Source: Actinomycetota bacterium (GTDB lineage Bacteria; Actinomycetota; Acidimicrobiia; Acidimicrobiales; JACDEA01). From it: DNA of 13,051 nt. Below are positions 5,964-12,195 of the stretch, piece by piece. Position 1 is the stretch's first letter. Each line of letters begins with the position of its first letter. A program made the position numbers and the translations under genes. The stretch covers positions 1 to 13,051 of the forward strand of contig JACDEA010000025.1 of the NCBI GenBank assembly GCA_013816725.1, read 5' to 3'. The notes below the pieces were generated by a model, which was not told where the DNA came from, did no database searches, and saw nothing but the letters and a program-made list of their open reading frames with translations.

Positions 5964-5993
5964 ATTATACCGAACGGGTGTTCGACTCGTCAA
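5964..5993 (-). promoter_or_regulatory. sigma70-type promoter of the DUF222-HNH gene
   Basis: Reading the minus strand, TTGACG (5993-5988) and a perfect TATAAT (5969-5964) are separated by 18 nt. This is the strongest housekeeping-type promoter in the window. Transcription would start near 5957, leaving a ~57-nt leader with a Shine-Dalgarno before TTG 5900. The spacer carries an SOS box. Confidence 0.8.
5971..5984. promoter_or_regulatory. LexA/SOS box (CGAAC-N4-GTTCG)
   Basis: CGAACGGGTGTTCG is a perfect 5-bp inverted repeat with a 4-bp spacer, and fits the Gram-positive/actinobacterial LexA consensus CGAACRNRYGTTYG at every position. It lies exactly between the -35 and -10 of the HNH gene, so bound LexA would block RNA polymerase. 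It may also affect the divergent phosphatase gene, whose start is 100 nt away, but no promoter on that side is evident near the box. Confidence 0.85.
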
Positions 5994-6026
5994 GTCCGAG
6001 GGTCGATTTCTTTAGGAAAGTCCGAT

Positions 6027-6052
6027 AGCTCTCGCGTCTCAGCGGGAGAGCT
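6027..6052. repeat. inverted repeat upstream of the phosphatase gene
   Basis: AGCTCTC (6027-6033) and GAGAGCT (6046-6052) pair over 7 bp around a 12-nt loop; outside them CCGA/TCGG-like bases add pairing with a one-base bulge. It lies 31 nt before ATG 6084. It could be a leader hairpin or a protein site; there is no T-run, so a terminator is unlikely. Confidence 0.4.
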
Positions 6053-6083
6053 CGGCACCGCTGGCGGGCTGCCAGAATGCGGC

Positions 6084-6872
6084 ATGCCGCCGTCCGAGCG
6101 CGAACGACTGATCCGTCTCGAGGGCGCGCTCAACTTCCGCGACCTTGGTGGCTATCCCGCGGCGGACGGGCGCACGGTGCGGTGGGGACTCGTTTTTCGT
6201 TCCGACGCCCTGCACGAACTGACCGCATCTGATCTCGAGGCGGTGCGGCGGCTCGGCCTGCGCGCTGTGTACGACCTGCGAAAGTCGAGCGAGCGCGCGC
6301 GCCAGCCCACCGTCATTCCCGACGACCATGGGCACCGCGCCGTTCACCTCGTCGTCGGCGACGATCCCGACGACACCAACCAGCCCGAGCTGATCGACAT
6401 GATCCTGGCCGGTGAGGTCAAAGAAGCCGACGACGACTTCGTTATCGACGTCTACCGGTCGATGGTGCTCCAGGGCGCGCCGGCGTTCGGCCGGCTCCTC
6501 ACGCACCTCACCGACGACGATGGGCTGCCCGCGCTCTTTCATTGCGCGGCCGGCAAGGACCGCACCGGGATCGCCGCCGCCTTGCTCCTCGCTGTTTTGG
6601 GTGTAGACGAGGACGTCATCCTCGACGACTACGAGTTGTCGACGCTCTACCGTTCCGAGCGCAGGATCGAGTTGTTGCGCCCCGCGCTGGAGGCGGCTGG
6701 CGTCGATGTCGAGAAGGTTCGGCCCTTCCTCTCGGCCCGCCGCCCGGTGCTCGAGGCCACGCTCGCGCATGTCAACGACGAGCACGGCGGCGTCGAGCGG
6801 TACCTGACAGGTCCGGCCGGAATGCACCCGGTCACGCTCGACCGCCTGCGCGCGCTGTTGCTGACGGACTGA
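6084..6872 (+). CDS. tyrosine-phosphatase-family protein (Y_phosphatase3 / PtpB-like)
   Basis: A 262-aa protein of the tyrosine/serine phosphatase group that includes mycobacterial PtpB (~270 aa). Residues 17-24 (NFRDLGGY) are the typical N-terminal motif, followed by 'VFRSDALHELTASDLEAVRRLGLRAVYDLR' type sequence (37-66). The phosphatase signature is H153-C154-A-A-G-K-D-R160-T-G, a complete C-x5-R loop: C154 is the nucleophile and R160 binds phosphate. A D/E-rich segment (93-119) and a helical C-terminus follow. Members dephosphorylate phosphotyrosine, phosphoserine/threonine or phosphoinositides; the real substrate here is unknown. ATG 6084 fits the family N-terminus; the open frame continues far upstream, but that part is antisense to the HNH gene. 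It is intact, divergent from the HNH gene, and converges with an acyl-CoA dehydrogenase 26 nt downstream. No signal peptide is seen, so it is cytoplasmic or exported by other means. Confidence 0.9.
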   Translation: MPPSERERLIRLEGALNFRDLGGYPAADGRTVRWGLVFRSDALHELTASDLEAVRRLGLRAVYDLRKSSERARQPTVIPDDHGHRAVHLVVGDDPDDTNQPELIDMILAGEVKEADDDFVIDVYRSMVLQGAPAFGRLLTHLTDDDGLPALFHCAAGKDRTGIAAALLLAVLGVDEDVILDDYELSTLYRSERRIELLRPALEAAGVDVEKVRPFLSARRPVLEATLAHVNDEHGGVERYLTGPAGMHPVTLDRLRALLLTD

Positions 6873-6898
6873 CTCGGCCCACTCGCCGGCGCGCTCCG

Positions 6899-8161
6899 CT
6901 ACTTGCGTCCGAATCCGAACAGGTGCTGCGCCACCTTGCGCATCTGGATCTCTTCGGAGCCCTCGGTGATGCGGTAGCGGCGATGGTGACGGTAGATGTG
7001 CTCGAAGGGCATGTGGCGGCTGTAGCCGATCCCACCGCAGGTCTGCATGGCGCGGTCGGCCGCGTCGCACACCAGGCGGTTGGCCTGGTAGTTGCACATG
7101 GCGACGAAATGCGTCACTTCCATGTGGTGCTTGTGGTCCATGAGCCACGCCGTGTACCGCACGAGCTGGCGCAGCATGGCGGCCTGCGTGTGCAGCTCGA
7201 CGAGGGGGAACTGGATGCCCTGGTTCACCGACAGCTTGCGGCCCCATGTGACCCGGCCGTTGGCGTAGGCGACCGCTTCGTCGATGCAGAACTGCGCGGC
7301 GCCCAGCGACGACGCCGCTTGTCGGATGCGGTTCTCGTGCACGAAGAGCTGCGCCAGCTCGAGGCCGTGGTCGATCCGTCCGAACACGGCGTCCTGGCCG
7401 ACGCGTACGTCGGTCATCGTGACCTCGGCGTGGTCGGTCGGCATGTTGAAGGTCCACCAGAAGAAGTCGACCGAGAAGCCGGGCACGTCGGTGGGGACGA
7501 GGAACGCGCTGATGCCCACCGGCGACCCGTGGTCGCCCGAGGTGCGGGCGAAGATGATGTCGTGCGTCGCGTGGTGCAGGCCGGAGTTGAAGCGTTTGTG
7601 ACCGTTGAGCACCCACTCGTCGCCGTCGCGAACCGCTGTGGTCTCGAGATACGTGGCGTCGCTGCCGTGGTTGGGCTCGGTCAGGCCGAAGGCCAGTCGC
7701 TTGGTGCCGTCGAAGAATCCCGGCATCCACTCAGCCCGCTGCTCGGGCGTGCCGTAGTCCCGCATCATGAGCACGGTGGGGAAGTTGCCGACGATCGAGC
7801 TTTCGTTCTGTAGGTCGTTGTGGAGGCCGAGACCCTTGGCCGCCAGGTGCTCGCGGATGATCGCCATCTCCAGGTTCGAAGCGTTGCGCCCGCCGTATTC
7901 CTCCGGCAGTGCGAGCCGCAGCCAGCCGGCGCCGTCGGCCCGTCGGCGCATCTCGGAAAGCAGGTCCTCCCACTCCTTGCGGGGCACGCCGCCGTTGTCG
8001 AAGTCGGTGCGGGCCCACTCACGCCGGTGATCGAAAAAGCGGATGTTGTCGTTCTCGGCCTCGAGGGGCTTGATCTCCCGCGCGATGAAATCGTCGAGAG
8101 CGTCGAGGGTCGCCTGGATGTCAGGCGGGATGTCGAAGTCCATCGGGGCGTAGCCAACCAC
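6899..8161 (-). CDS. acyl-CoA dehydrogenase
   Basis: A 420-aa full-length acyl-CoA dehydrogenase. It shows the flavin/substrate signature 'FGLTEPNHGSDAT' (158-170), the 'DEWVLNGHKRFNSG' strand (181-194), 'RTSGD' and 'ISAFLVPTD' (217-225), and the C-terminal 'QTCGGIGYSRHMPFEHIYR' (373-391) ending in 'RITEGSEEIQ', where E400 sits at the catalytic base position of the short/medium-chain and ACAD10/11-like classes. It should oxidise an acyl-CoA to 2-enoyl-CoA and pass electrons to electron-transferring flavoprotein; chain length cannot be read off. GTG 8161 is taken as start, with TACTTC 6 nt before it resembling the local leaderless pattern; ATG 8143 is an alternative. It begins 15 nt after the stop of the deacetylase-glycosyltransferase gene, so it may be its operon partner, though the functions do not obviously match. 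Confidence 0.92.
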   Translation of the reverse strand: MVGYAPMDFDIPPDIQATLDALDDFIAREIKPLEAENDNIRFFDHRREWARTDFDNGGVPRKEWEDLLSEMRRRADGAGWLRLALPEEYGGRNASNLEMAIIREHLAAKGLGLHNDLQNESSIVGNFPTVLMMRDYGTPEQRAEWMPGFFDGTKRLAFGLTEPNHGSDATYLETTAVRDGDEWVLNGHKRFNSGLHHATHDIIFARTSGDHGSPVGISAFLVPTDVPGFSVDFFWWTFNMPTDHAEVTMTDVRVGQDAVFGRIDHGLELAQLFVHENRIRQAASSLGAAQFCIDEAVAYANGRVTWGRKLSVNQGIQFPLVELHTQAAMLRQLVRYTAWLMDHKHHMEVTHFVAMCNYQANRLVCDAADRAMQTCGGIGYSRHMPFEHIYRHHRRYRITEGSEEIQMRKVAQHLFGFGRK

Positions 8162-8176
8162 AAACGCGAAGTAGGC

Positions 8177-10273
8177 TCAGCCCACCCGCAGGTCGCCCTG
8201 CCGCGGGACTGAGTGCCACGGCAGCACCTGACCGCTGAGCGCCGTGCGCACCGACTGGATCACGACGAGGTACATGAGCTGGCGGTAGACGATCTGCTGG
8301 AGAGGCACCGACCACAACACGCCCAGGCGTTCACCGTCGAGCCGCAGTGCGTAGGCGCCGAGAAGAATGTTCACGCCGTTGAACACGAGCCAATAGGCGA
8401 TCACCGGCTTCGGGTCCTGGAACAGCAGGCCGAACAGCGTGAACAAGTCCACCGCCGGGGCCATGAGCGGCAACAGGATCTGGAACGCCAGTACGTACGG
8501 GAGTCCCACCCGCCCGAGCGGGCCGCGCTCTCGTACGGCGTGCCGGTGCTTCCACATCGCCTGCATCGTCCCGTACGACCAGCGATAGCGCTGGCGCCAC
8601 AGGGCGCCGACCGATCCCGGTGCCTCGGTCCAGGCCCGGGCCTGCTCTTCGTACACGACGCGCCAGCCGGCCCGGTTCAGCGCCAGCGTCACGTCGGTAT
8701 CCTCGGCCAGCGTGTCGCTGCTCATGTTGCCGACGCCCGCCAGCGCGCCGCGGCGGAATGCGCCGATCGCACCGGGAACCGTCGGCATGCAACGGAGGAT
8801 GTCGAACATTCGCCGGTCGAGGTTGAACCCAAGCACGTATTCGATGTGTTGCCATCGTCCAAGGAGCCGGCCCCGGTTGGCGACTTTGGTGTTCCCGCTC
8901 ACGGCGCCGACGGTGGGATCAGCCAGCGGTCGCACGAGCCAATCGATGGTCGTGGGCTCGAATTGCGTGTCGGCGTCGACCATGACGATGACGTCGTGGC
9001 GGCTGTTGCGGATGCCGTTGTTCAGCGCATTGGCCTTACCGCCATTTCCTTGGCGTAGCAATCTCACCCGCGGCAGTGCCAACCCGTCGACGATGGCGGC
9101 GGTGTCATCGGTGGACCCATCGTCGACCACAACGATCTCGTCGTCGCCGGCGACCGAGGAGGCCAGCGACCGCACGGTCGCGGCAATGACGACCCCCTCG
9201 TTGTATGCCGGCACGAGAACGCTAACCGGCGGGCGGTAACCCCCAACTGTCCGGGCGCGGGCGCGAACGTGACGGGCGGCGAACACCACGACGAGGATGG
9301 CGCGGAGGGCAGCGAGCAGCACGATCGGAAGCAGGATCCAGCGAAGTAGCGCGGCGATTGCTCGGCTGACCGTCAGCGCGCCGAGGACGGAGCGTCCTTG
9401 GATGCGCGCCGCGGTCGATACGCGGGGATTCACCGCAGATCGCGCCTGTGCGATGACCTGCGACACCGTCACGAACTGATAACCCTGCTGTTCGAGTGCG
9501 GGCAGCAGCCGTTCGAGCGCGGCCACCGTCTGGTGTCGGTCGCCGCCGGAGTCGTGCATCAGGATCACCGCTCCGGCGCCGCCGGACGGCAGCGACCGGG
9601 CCACGATGGCTGGCACCCCTGGGCGCTGCCAGTCACGGCTGTCATTCGTGGAAGCCACCAGTAGGTAGCCGTATCGCGCTGCGCTTCGCGCCGCGACGAC
9701 GTCGCCGCGCGTCAGTTCTTCGGGTCCGGAGGAGTAGGGGAGACGCAGCAGCGATGTCCTGACTCCAGCGGCGCCGGCCAGGGCCACCTGGGTAAGCGAG
9801 AGTTCAGCGTTGCGTCGCACCGCGGAGGCGGTGCCCATGTTGGCGTGGGTGAACGTGTGGGAACCCAGCTCGTGGCCCTCGGCCAGCAGCCGCCGCGTCA
9901 GAGCCGGATGGCGGGCGACCTTGGCGCCGACGACGAAGAACGTCGCTTTTGCGTGGTGGCGCGTCAGCGCGCGCAGGATGGCCGGCGTCCAACGCGGGTC
10001 GGGACCGTCGTCGAACGTCAATGCGATCTGCTTGGGCGGCATGGGTACCGACGCCGGATCCCGCTTGGAGAAGTCGAGGATCGGACCGGCACCCTCGATG
10101 CCTGCGCTCGGTCCGCTGGATGCGGTGGTCGACCGCCGAAAGCCGTTGCCGGAATAGCCGTCGAGGAACAACGCGGTGGCTAGTGCCAGCAACAGCAGCG
10201 TCAGGGTGACCCAATGGGTCGGCGGCGACCGGTCAGGACCCGTAGGTGCCGCCCCGCCCCTTGGCGTTGCCAT
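8177..10273 (-). CDS. fused polysaccharide deacetylase (NodB) - family 2 glycosyltransferase, membrane protein
   Basis: A 698-aa protein from ATG 10273 (an in-frame ATG at 10333 would add 20 Arg-rich residues). Residues ~22-40 form a membrane helix. Residues ~80-270 are an extracytoplasmic NodB domain: TFDDG (86-90), H139-x3-H143 metal site, R177-L-P, D214-W and 'ILMHD' (237-241), so all family motifs are present. After a second helix cluster (~308-332) comes a cytoplasmic GT2 domain: VSVLVPAYNEG (350-360), VVVDDGSTDDT (381-391), D433-A-D435, 'LAEDTD' (522-527) and Q561-R-Y-R-W565. Three C-terminal hydrophobic segments (~591-610, 625-643, 657-680) resemble the pore of processive synthases. 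The fusion would polymerise an amino sugar such as N-acetylglucosamine at the inner face and deacetylate the product outside, as PgaC/PgaB-type pairs do separately. It overlaps the upstream gene by 41 nt, so it is probably translationally coupled. The polymer is not known. Confidence 0.92.
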   Translation of the reverse strand: MATPRGGAAPTGPDRSPPTHWVTLTLLLLALATALFLDGYSGNGFRRSTTASSGPSAGIEGAGPILDFSKRDPASVPMPPKQIALTFDDGPDPRWTPAILRALTRHHAKATFFVVGAKVARHPALTRRLLAEGHELGSHTFTHANMGTASAVRRNAELSLTQVALAGAAGVRTSLLRLPYSSGPEELTRGDVVAARSAARYGYLLVASTNDSRDWQRPGVPAIVARSLPSGGAGAVILMHDSGGDRHQTVAALERLLPALEQQGYQFVTVSQVIAQARSAVNPRVSTAARIQGRSVLGALTVSRAIAALLRWILLPIVLLAALRAILVVVFAARHVRARARTVGGYRPPVSVLVPAYNEGVVIAATVRSLASSVAGDDEIVVVDDGSTDDTAAIVDGLALPRVRLLRQGNGGKANALNNGIRNSRHDVIVMVDADTQFEPTTIDWLVRPLADPTVGAVSGNTKVANRGRLLGRWQHIEYVLGFNLDRRMFDILRCMPTVPGAIGAFRRGALAGVGNMSSDTLAEDTDVTLALNRAGWRVVYEEQARAWTEAPGSVGALWRQRYRWSYGTMQAMWKHRHAVRERGPLGRVGLPYVLAFQILLPLMAPAVDLFTLFGLLFQDPKPVIAYWLVFNGVNILLGAYALRLDGERLGVLWSVPLQQIVYRQLMYLVVIQSVRTALSGQVLPWHSVPRQGDLRVG

Positions 10274-10835
10274 TCCCGTTTCCGCTCCCGTTTCCGCCCG
10301 CCGCCGCCGTGTGCCCCGGCGGCCCCGAGCCATTGGGCCCGCGGCCCGCCGGCGTGTTCGTGCCCGACGGCGACGAGTTTGGCGGCGAGGTCGCCGGCGG
10401 CTGTCCTTTGCCGGGCGTCGTCTTGACCGGCGTCGCGTTGGCCGCGCCGTTGCTCGGCCGCGTCCCCTGGTCGATCCGTGTCACACCGGTGCCGCCGACC
10501 GATGCCGGCGTGGCCGGTGAAGAGCCCGCAATGACGGGAGCCCCCGACCGTTGCCGGACAATGGCGTCGCGCCGTCCGTCGGCGGCGACAACGGTCACGT
10601 TGGGCGCGGCGTCCACGCTCGGCGGGTGCAGCGTGTTCGCTTCCGGGAACAGGCGGCCCACGCCTGGCAGGCCCACTCGATTGATCCCCGGAGCCCGCAC
10701 GATGCTTCCAGCGAGAAGGACGACATACGCAAAGAGCAACGCGCCGATCACCCGCGTCGCGATCAGAATCGCCGACGCGCGGCGATCGGTCTCGTCCACG
10801 AAGACGGGGTTGATCAAGGGAGGGGTGTCATCCAT
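10233..10835 (-). CDS. single-pass membrane protein with long disordered exterior, upstream partner of the deacetylase-GT fusion
   Basis: A 200-aa protein starting at ATG 10835 (the frame extends 12 residues further, to a less likely start). Residues 1-20 are a short cytoplasmic tail, ~22-44 a membrane helix (ILIATRVIGALLFAYVVLLAG), and ~45-98 a conserved-looking segment (APGINRVGLPGVGRLFPEANTL, VTVVAADGRRDAIVRQRSG). The rest, ~99-200, is disordered and rich in Pro/Ser/Thr/Gly/Asn, ending in an N-G-S-G-N-G repeat. No family is recognised. Its last 41 nt overlap the start of the deacetylase-glycosyltransferase gene in another frame, so the two are almost certainly made together. A plausible role is an accessory or export partner of the polysaccharide synthase, but this is inferred from position only. 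A TTGACC box (complement of 10866-10871) lies upstream; the -10 (TTGGTT, 6 nt before the ATG) is poor. Confidence 0.75.
   Translation of the reverse strand: MDDTPPLINPVFVDETDRRASAILIATRVIGALLFAYVVLLAGSIVRAPGINRVGLPGVGRLFPEANTLHPPSVDAAPNVTVVAADGRRDAIVRQRSGAPVIAGSSPATPASVGGTGVTRIDQGTRPSNGAANATPVKTTPGKGQPPATSPPNSSPSGTNTPAGRGPNGSGPPGHTAAAGGNGSGNGNGNAKGRGGTYGS
10275..10298. repeat. 12-bp tandem repeat inside the membrane-protein 3' end
   Basis: CCCGTTTCCGCT and CCCGTTTCCGCC (10275-10286, 10287-10298) lie side by side and encode the Gly/Asn/Ser repeat of the upstream protein on the minus strand. They end just before the ATG of the deacetylase-glycosyltransferase gene and provide the GGGA-like bases that may serve as its ribosome binding site. 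Confidence 0.6.
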
Positions 10836-10868
10836 GGGTCGAACCAATTGTGCCGCGTCGTGGCGGGT

Positions 10869-10913
10869 CAAAAAGAAACGGGGTGGCCCCTGCCGCCGCA
10901 GTGGCCACCCCGT
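10869..10913 (-). terminator. intrinsic terminator of the 49-aa hydrophobic protein gene
   Basis: Minus-strand transcript: an 11-bp perfect stem (ACGGGGTGGCC 10878-10888 against GGCCACCCCGT 10903-10913), extended inward by CTGC/GCAG after one mismatch, then TTTCTTTTT. It begins 19 nt past the stop codon at 10932. The structure and T-run are classic for Rho-independent termination on this strand only. Confidence 0.85.
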
Positions 10914-10931
10914 CTCGACTGTGTGTGCTGG

Positions 10932-11081
10932 CTAAATCGTGGTTCGACCGCGGTAGCCGGTAAAGAAGCTGGCGACCAGCAGCACCAAAGCGACGATCAA
11001 CAGCCACTTCAGGCCGGTCGCGAACAGGCCGAGGCCGCCGAACAGCAATGCCAACAGAAGTAGAAGCACTACGAGGCCCAT
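10932..11081 (-). CDS. 49-aa hydrophobic membrane protein
   Basis: A short gene easily lost to length cut-offs. ATG 11081 is preceded by a full AGGAGG (complement of 11091-11096) at 9-nt spacing, the best ribosome binding site in the window, and a strong intrinsic terminator follows the TAG stop. The protein starts MGLVVLLLLLALLFGGLGL, has a break at 'ATGLKW', a second helix (~26-39, LLIVALVLLVASFF) and a short basic tail TGYRGRTTI. It resembles the small 'hydrophobic protein' / Lmo0937-like membrane proteins found widely in actinobacteria and firmicutes, whose role is unknown and which are often stress-related. It is separately transcribed from its own promoter, though I could not identify that promoter with confidence. 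A competing 87-codon frame over the same bases (10828-11091) has no such signals. Confidence 0.85.
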   Translation of the reverse strand: MGLVVLLLLLALLFGGLGLFATGLKWLLIVALVLLVASFFTGYRGRTTI

Positions 11082-11090
11082 CTTCGGGCA

Positions 11091-11096
11091 CCTCCT
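11091..11096 (-). promoter_or_regulatory. strong Shine-Dalgarno (AGGAGG) of the 49-aa protein
   Basis: A perfect AGGAGG on the minus strand lies 9 nt before ATG 11081. Most genes here lack any Shine-Dalgarno, so this one marks a highly translated leadered mRNA and fixes the start of the small gene. Confidence 0.85.
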
Positions 11097-11217
11097 GTGT
11101 TAGGTCGTGTTACCAACAGATCTACCCACGGAGCGCAGTAATTACCCATGAAGATCGCGCGCACCGTGGGAACGTCGGTGCTCGGGCTCGAAGCAACGTT
11201 TGGGGTACGCATCAACG

Positions 11218-12168
11218 GTGAGCGCCATCGAGAGAGTGCTGCGTCGGGTGGATGGCTACCAGCAGACGCACGGCGCCCTGGGCTTCCCATTTGCCGTCGT
11301 GAAGAAATTCGGCGACGACCGGGGTGGGTCGCTAGCGGCACTCATTGCGTACTACGGAGTGCTGTCGCTGTTCCCGCTGCTGCTTCTCGTGACCACCGCT
11401 TTCGGGTATCTGCTCGGGCACTCGGCCAAGTTCGAAGAGTCGGTCGTGCACTCGGCGCTCGCACAGTTCCCGATCATCGGGGATCAGATCCAGCGCAACG
11501 TCCACTCGCTGCGGGCGAGCGGCTTCGGCGTGGTCGTGGGCGTCGTCGGCCTGTTGTGGGGTGGCTTGGGCGTGACCCAGGCCGCGCAACACGCCATGAA
11601 CCAGGTATGGAACGTTCCCGGCGTCGTGCGGCCTGGGTTCTTTCCGCGGCAGGTACGCGGGCTGCTGTTCCTGGGCGCGCTGGGGGTGGGTGTCCTGGGG
11701 ACGACGGTGCTGTCGGGCCTCGGCGCGTTGGGGAGCAAGGGGTTGGCGACGCGCACGGTCCTGCTGGTCGCGTCGGCCGGGGTGAACGTCGGGCTGTTCG
11801 TCCTCGTGTTCCGCGTGCTGACGGCGAAGGCCATCGCCTGGCGGCCGCTGGTACCGGGAGCGGTGGCAGCGGGGCTGGCGTGGCAGATTCTCCAGACCTT
11901 CGGGGGCTACCTCGTCGCCCACCAGCTGCGGCAGACGACCCAGGTGTACGGGTTCTTCGCCGTGGTGCTGGGCCTGATGGGCTGGTTGTTCCTCGGCGCC
12001 CAGGTCACGATCTACTGCGCCGAGTTGAACGTCGTATGGTCCCGTCGCCTCTGGCCGCGCAGCTTGCTGCAACCGCCGCTGACCGAGGCCGACGAGCGGA
12101 CCCTCGCAGCCATCGCCGAACAAGAGGAGCGGCGCCCCGAGCAGACCGTCGACGTTACGTTCGAGTAG
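11218..12168 (+). CDS. YihY/BrkB-family inner-membrane protein
   Basis: A 316-aa protein with the YihY/virulence factor BrkB pattern. An amphipathic N-terminus (VDGYQQTHGALGFPFAVVKKFGDD) leads to the signature 'GGSLAALIAYYGVLSLFPLLLLVTTAFG' region (37-63). Further membrane helices lie at ~102-121, ~148-169, ~180-202, ~211-227 and ~243-268, with 'QVYGFFAVVLGLMGWLFLGAQVTIYCAELN' (242-271) typical of the family's last helix. The charged C-terminal tail (~272-316) is cytoplasmic. The family's function is unknown; an earlier annotation as ribonuclease BN was withdrawn. GTG 11218 is chosen because it begins the family N-terminus; TTG 11200 in frame is also possible. TACGCA 6 nt upstream resembles the TANNNT pattern. 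It converges with the GH15 gene; only 27 nt separate the stops. Confidence 0.9.
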   Translation: MSAIERVLRRVDGYQQTHGALGFPFAVVKKFGDDRGGSLAALIAYYGVLSLFPLLLLVTTAFGYLLGHSAKFEESVVHSALAQFPIIGDQIQRNVHSLRASGFGVVVGVVGLLWGGLGVTQAAQHAMNQVWNVPGVVRPGFFPRQVRGLLFLGALGVGVLGTTVLSGLGALGSKGLATRTVLLVASAGVNVGLFVLVFRVLTAKAIAWRPLVPGAVAAGLAWQILQTFGGYLVAHQLRQTTQVYGFFAVVLGLMGWLFLGAQVTIYCAELNVVWSRRLWPRSLLQPPLTEADERTLAAIAEQEERRPEQTVDVTFE

Positions 12169-12195
12169 CGGCTAGCTATAGAAGGTAACGCCGGG

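Noticed and set aside
6039..7730. 563-codon minus-strand open frame
   Set aside because: It is antisense to the phosphatase and out of frame in the acyl-CoA dehydrogenase, both of which have clear catalytic motifs.
10828..11091. 87-codon minus-strand frame over the 49-aa gene
   Set aside because: It reads through the terminator hairpin, has no ribosome binding site and is low in hydrophobic residues; the 49-aa frame has Shine-Dalgarno, helices and terminator.
11104..11160. GGGTA motifs upstream of the 49-aa gene as stress-sigma (SigB/SigF-type) -10 elements
   Set aside because: Two GGGTA occurrences were seen on the minus strand but no GTTT-type -35 at the right distance.
11148..12188. 346-codon plus-strand open frame
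   Set aside because: It covers the YihY gene in another frame; Arg/Gly/Ala-rich with no membrane pattern, whereas the chosen frame has the full family signature.
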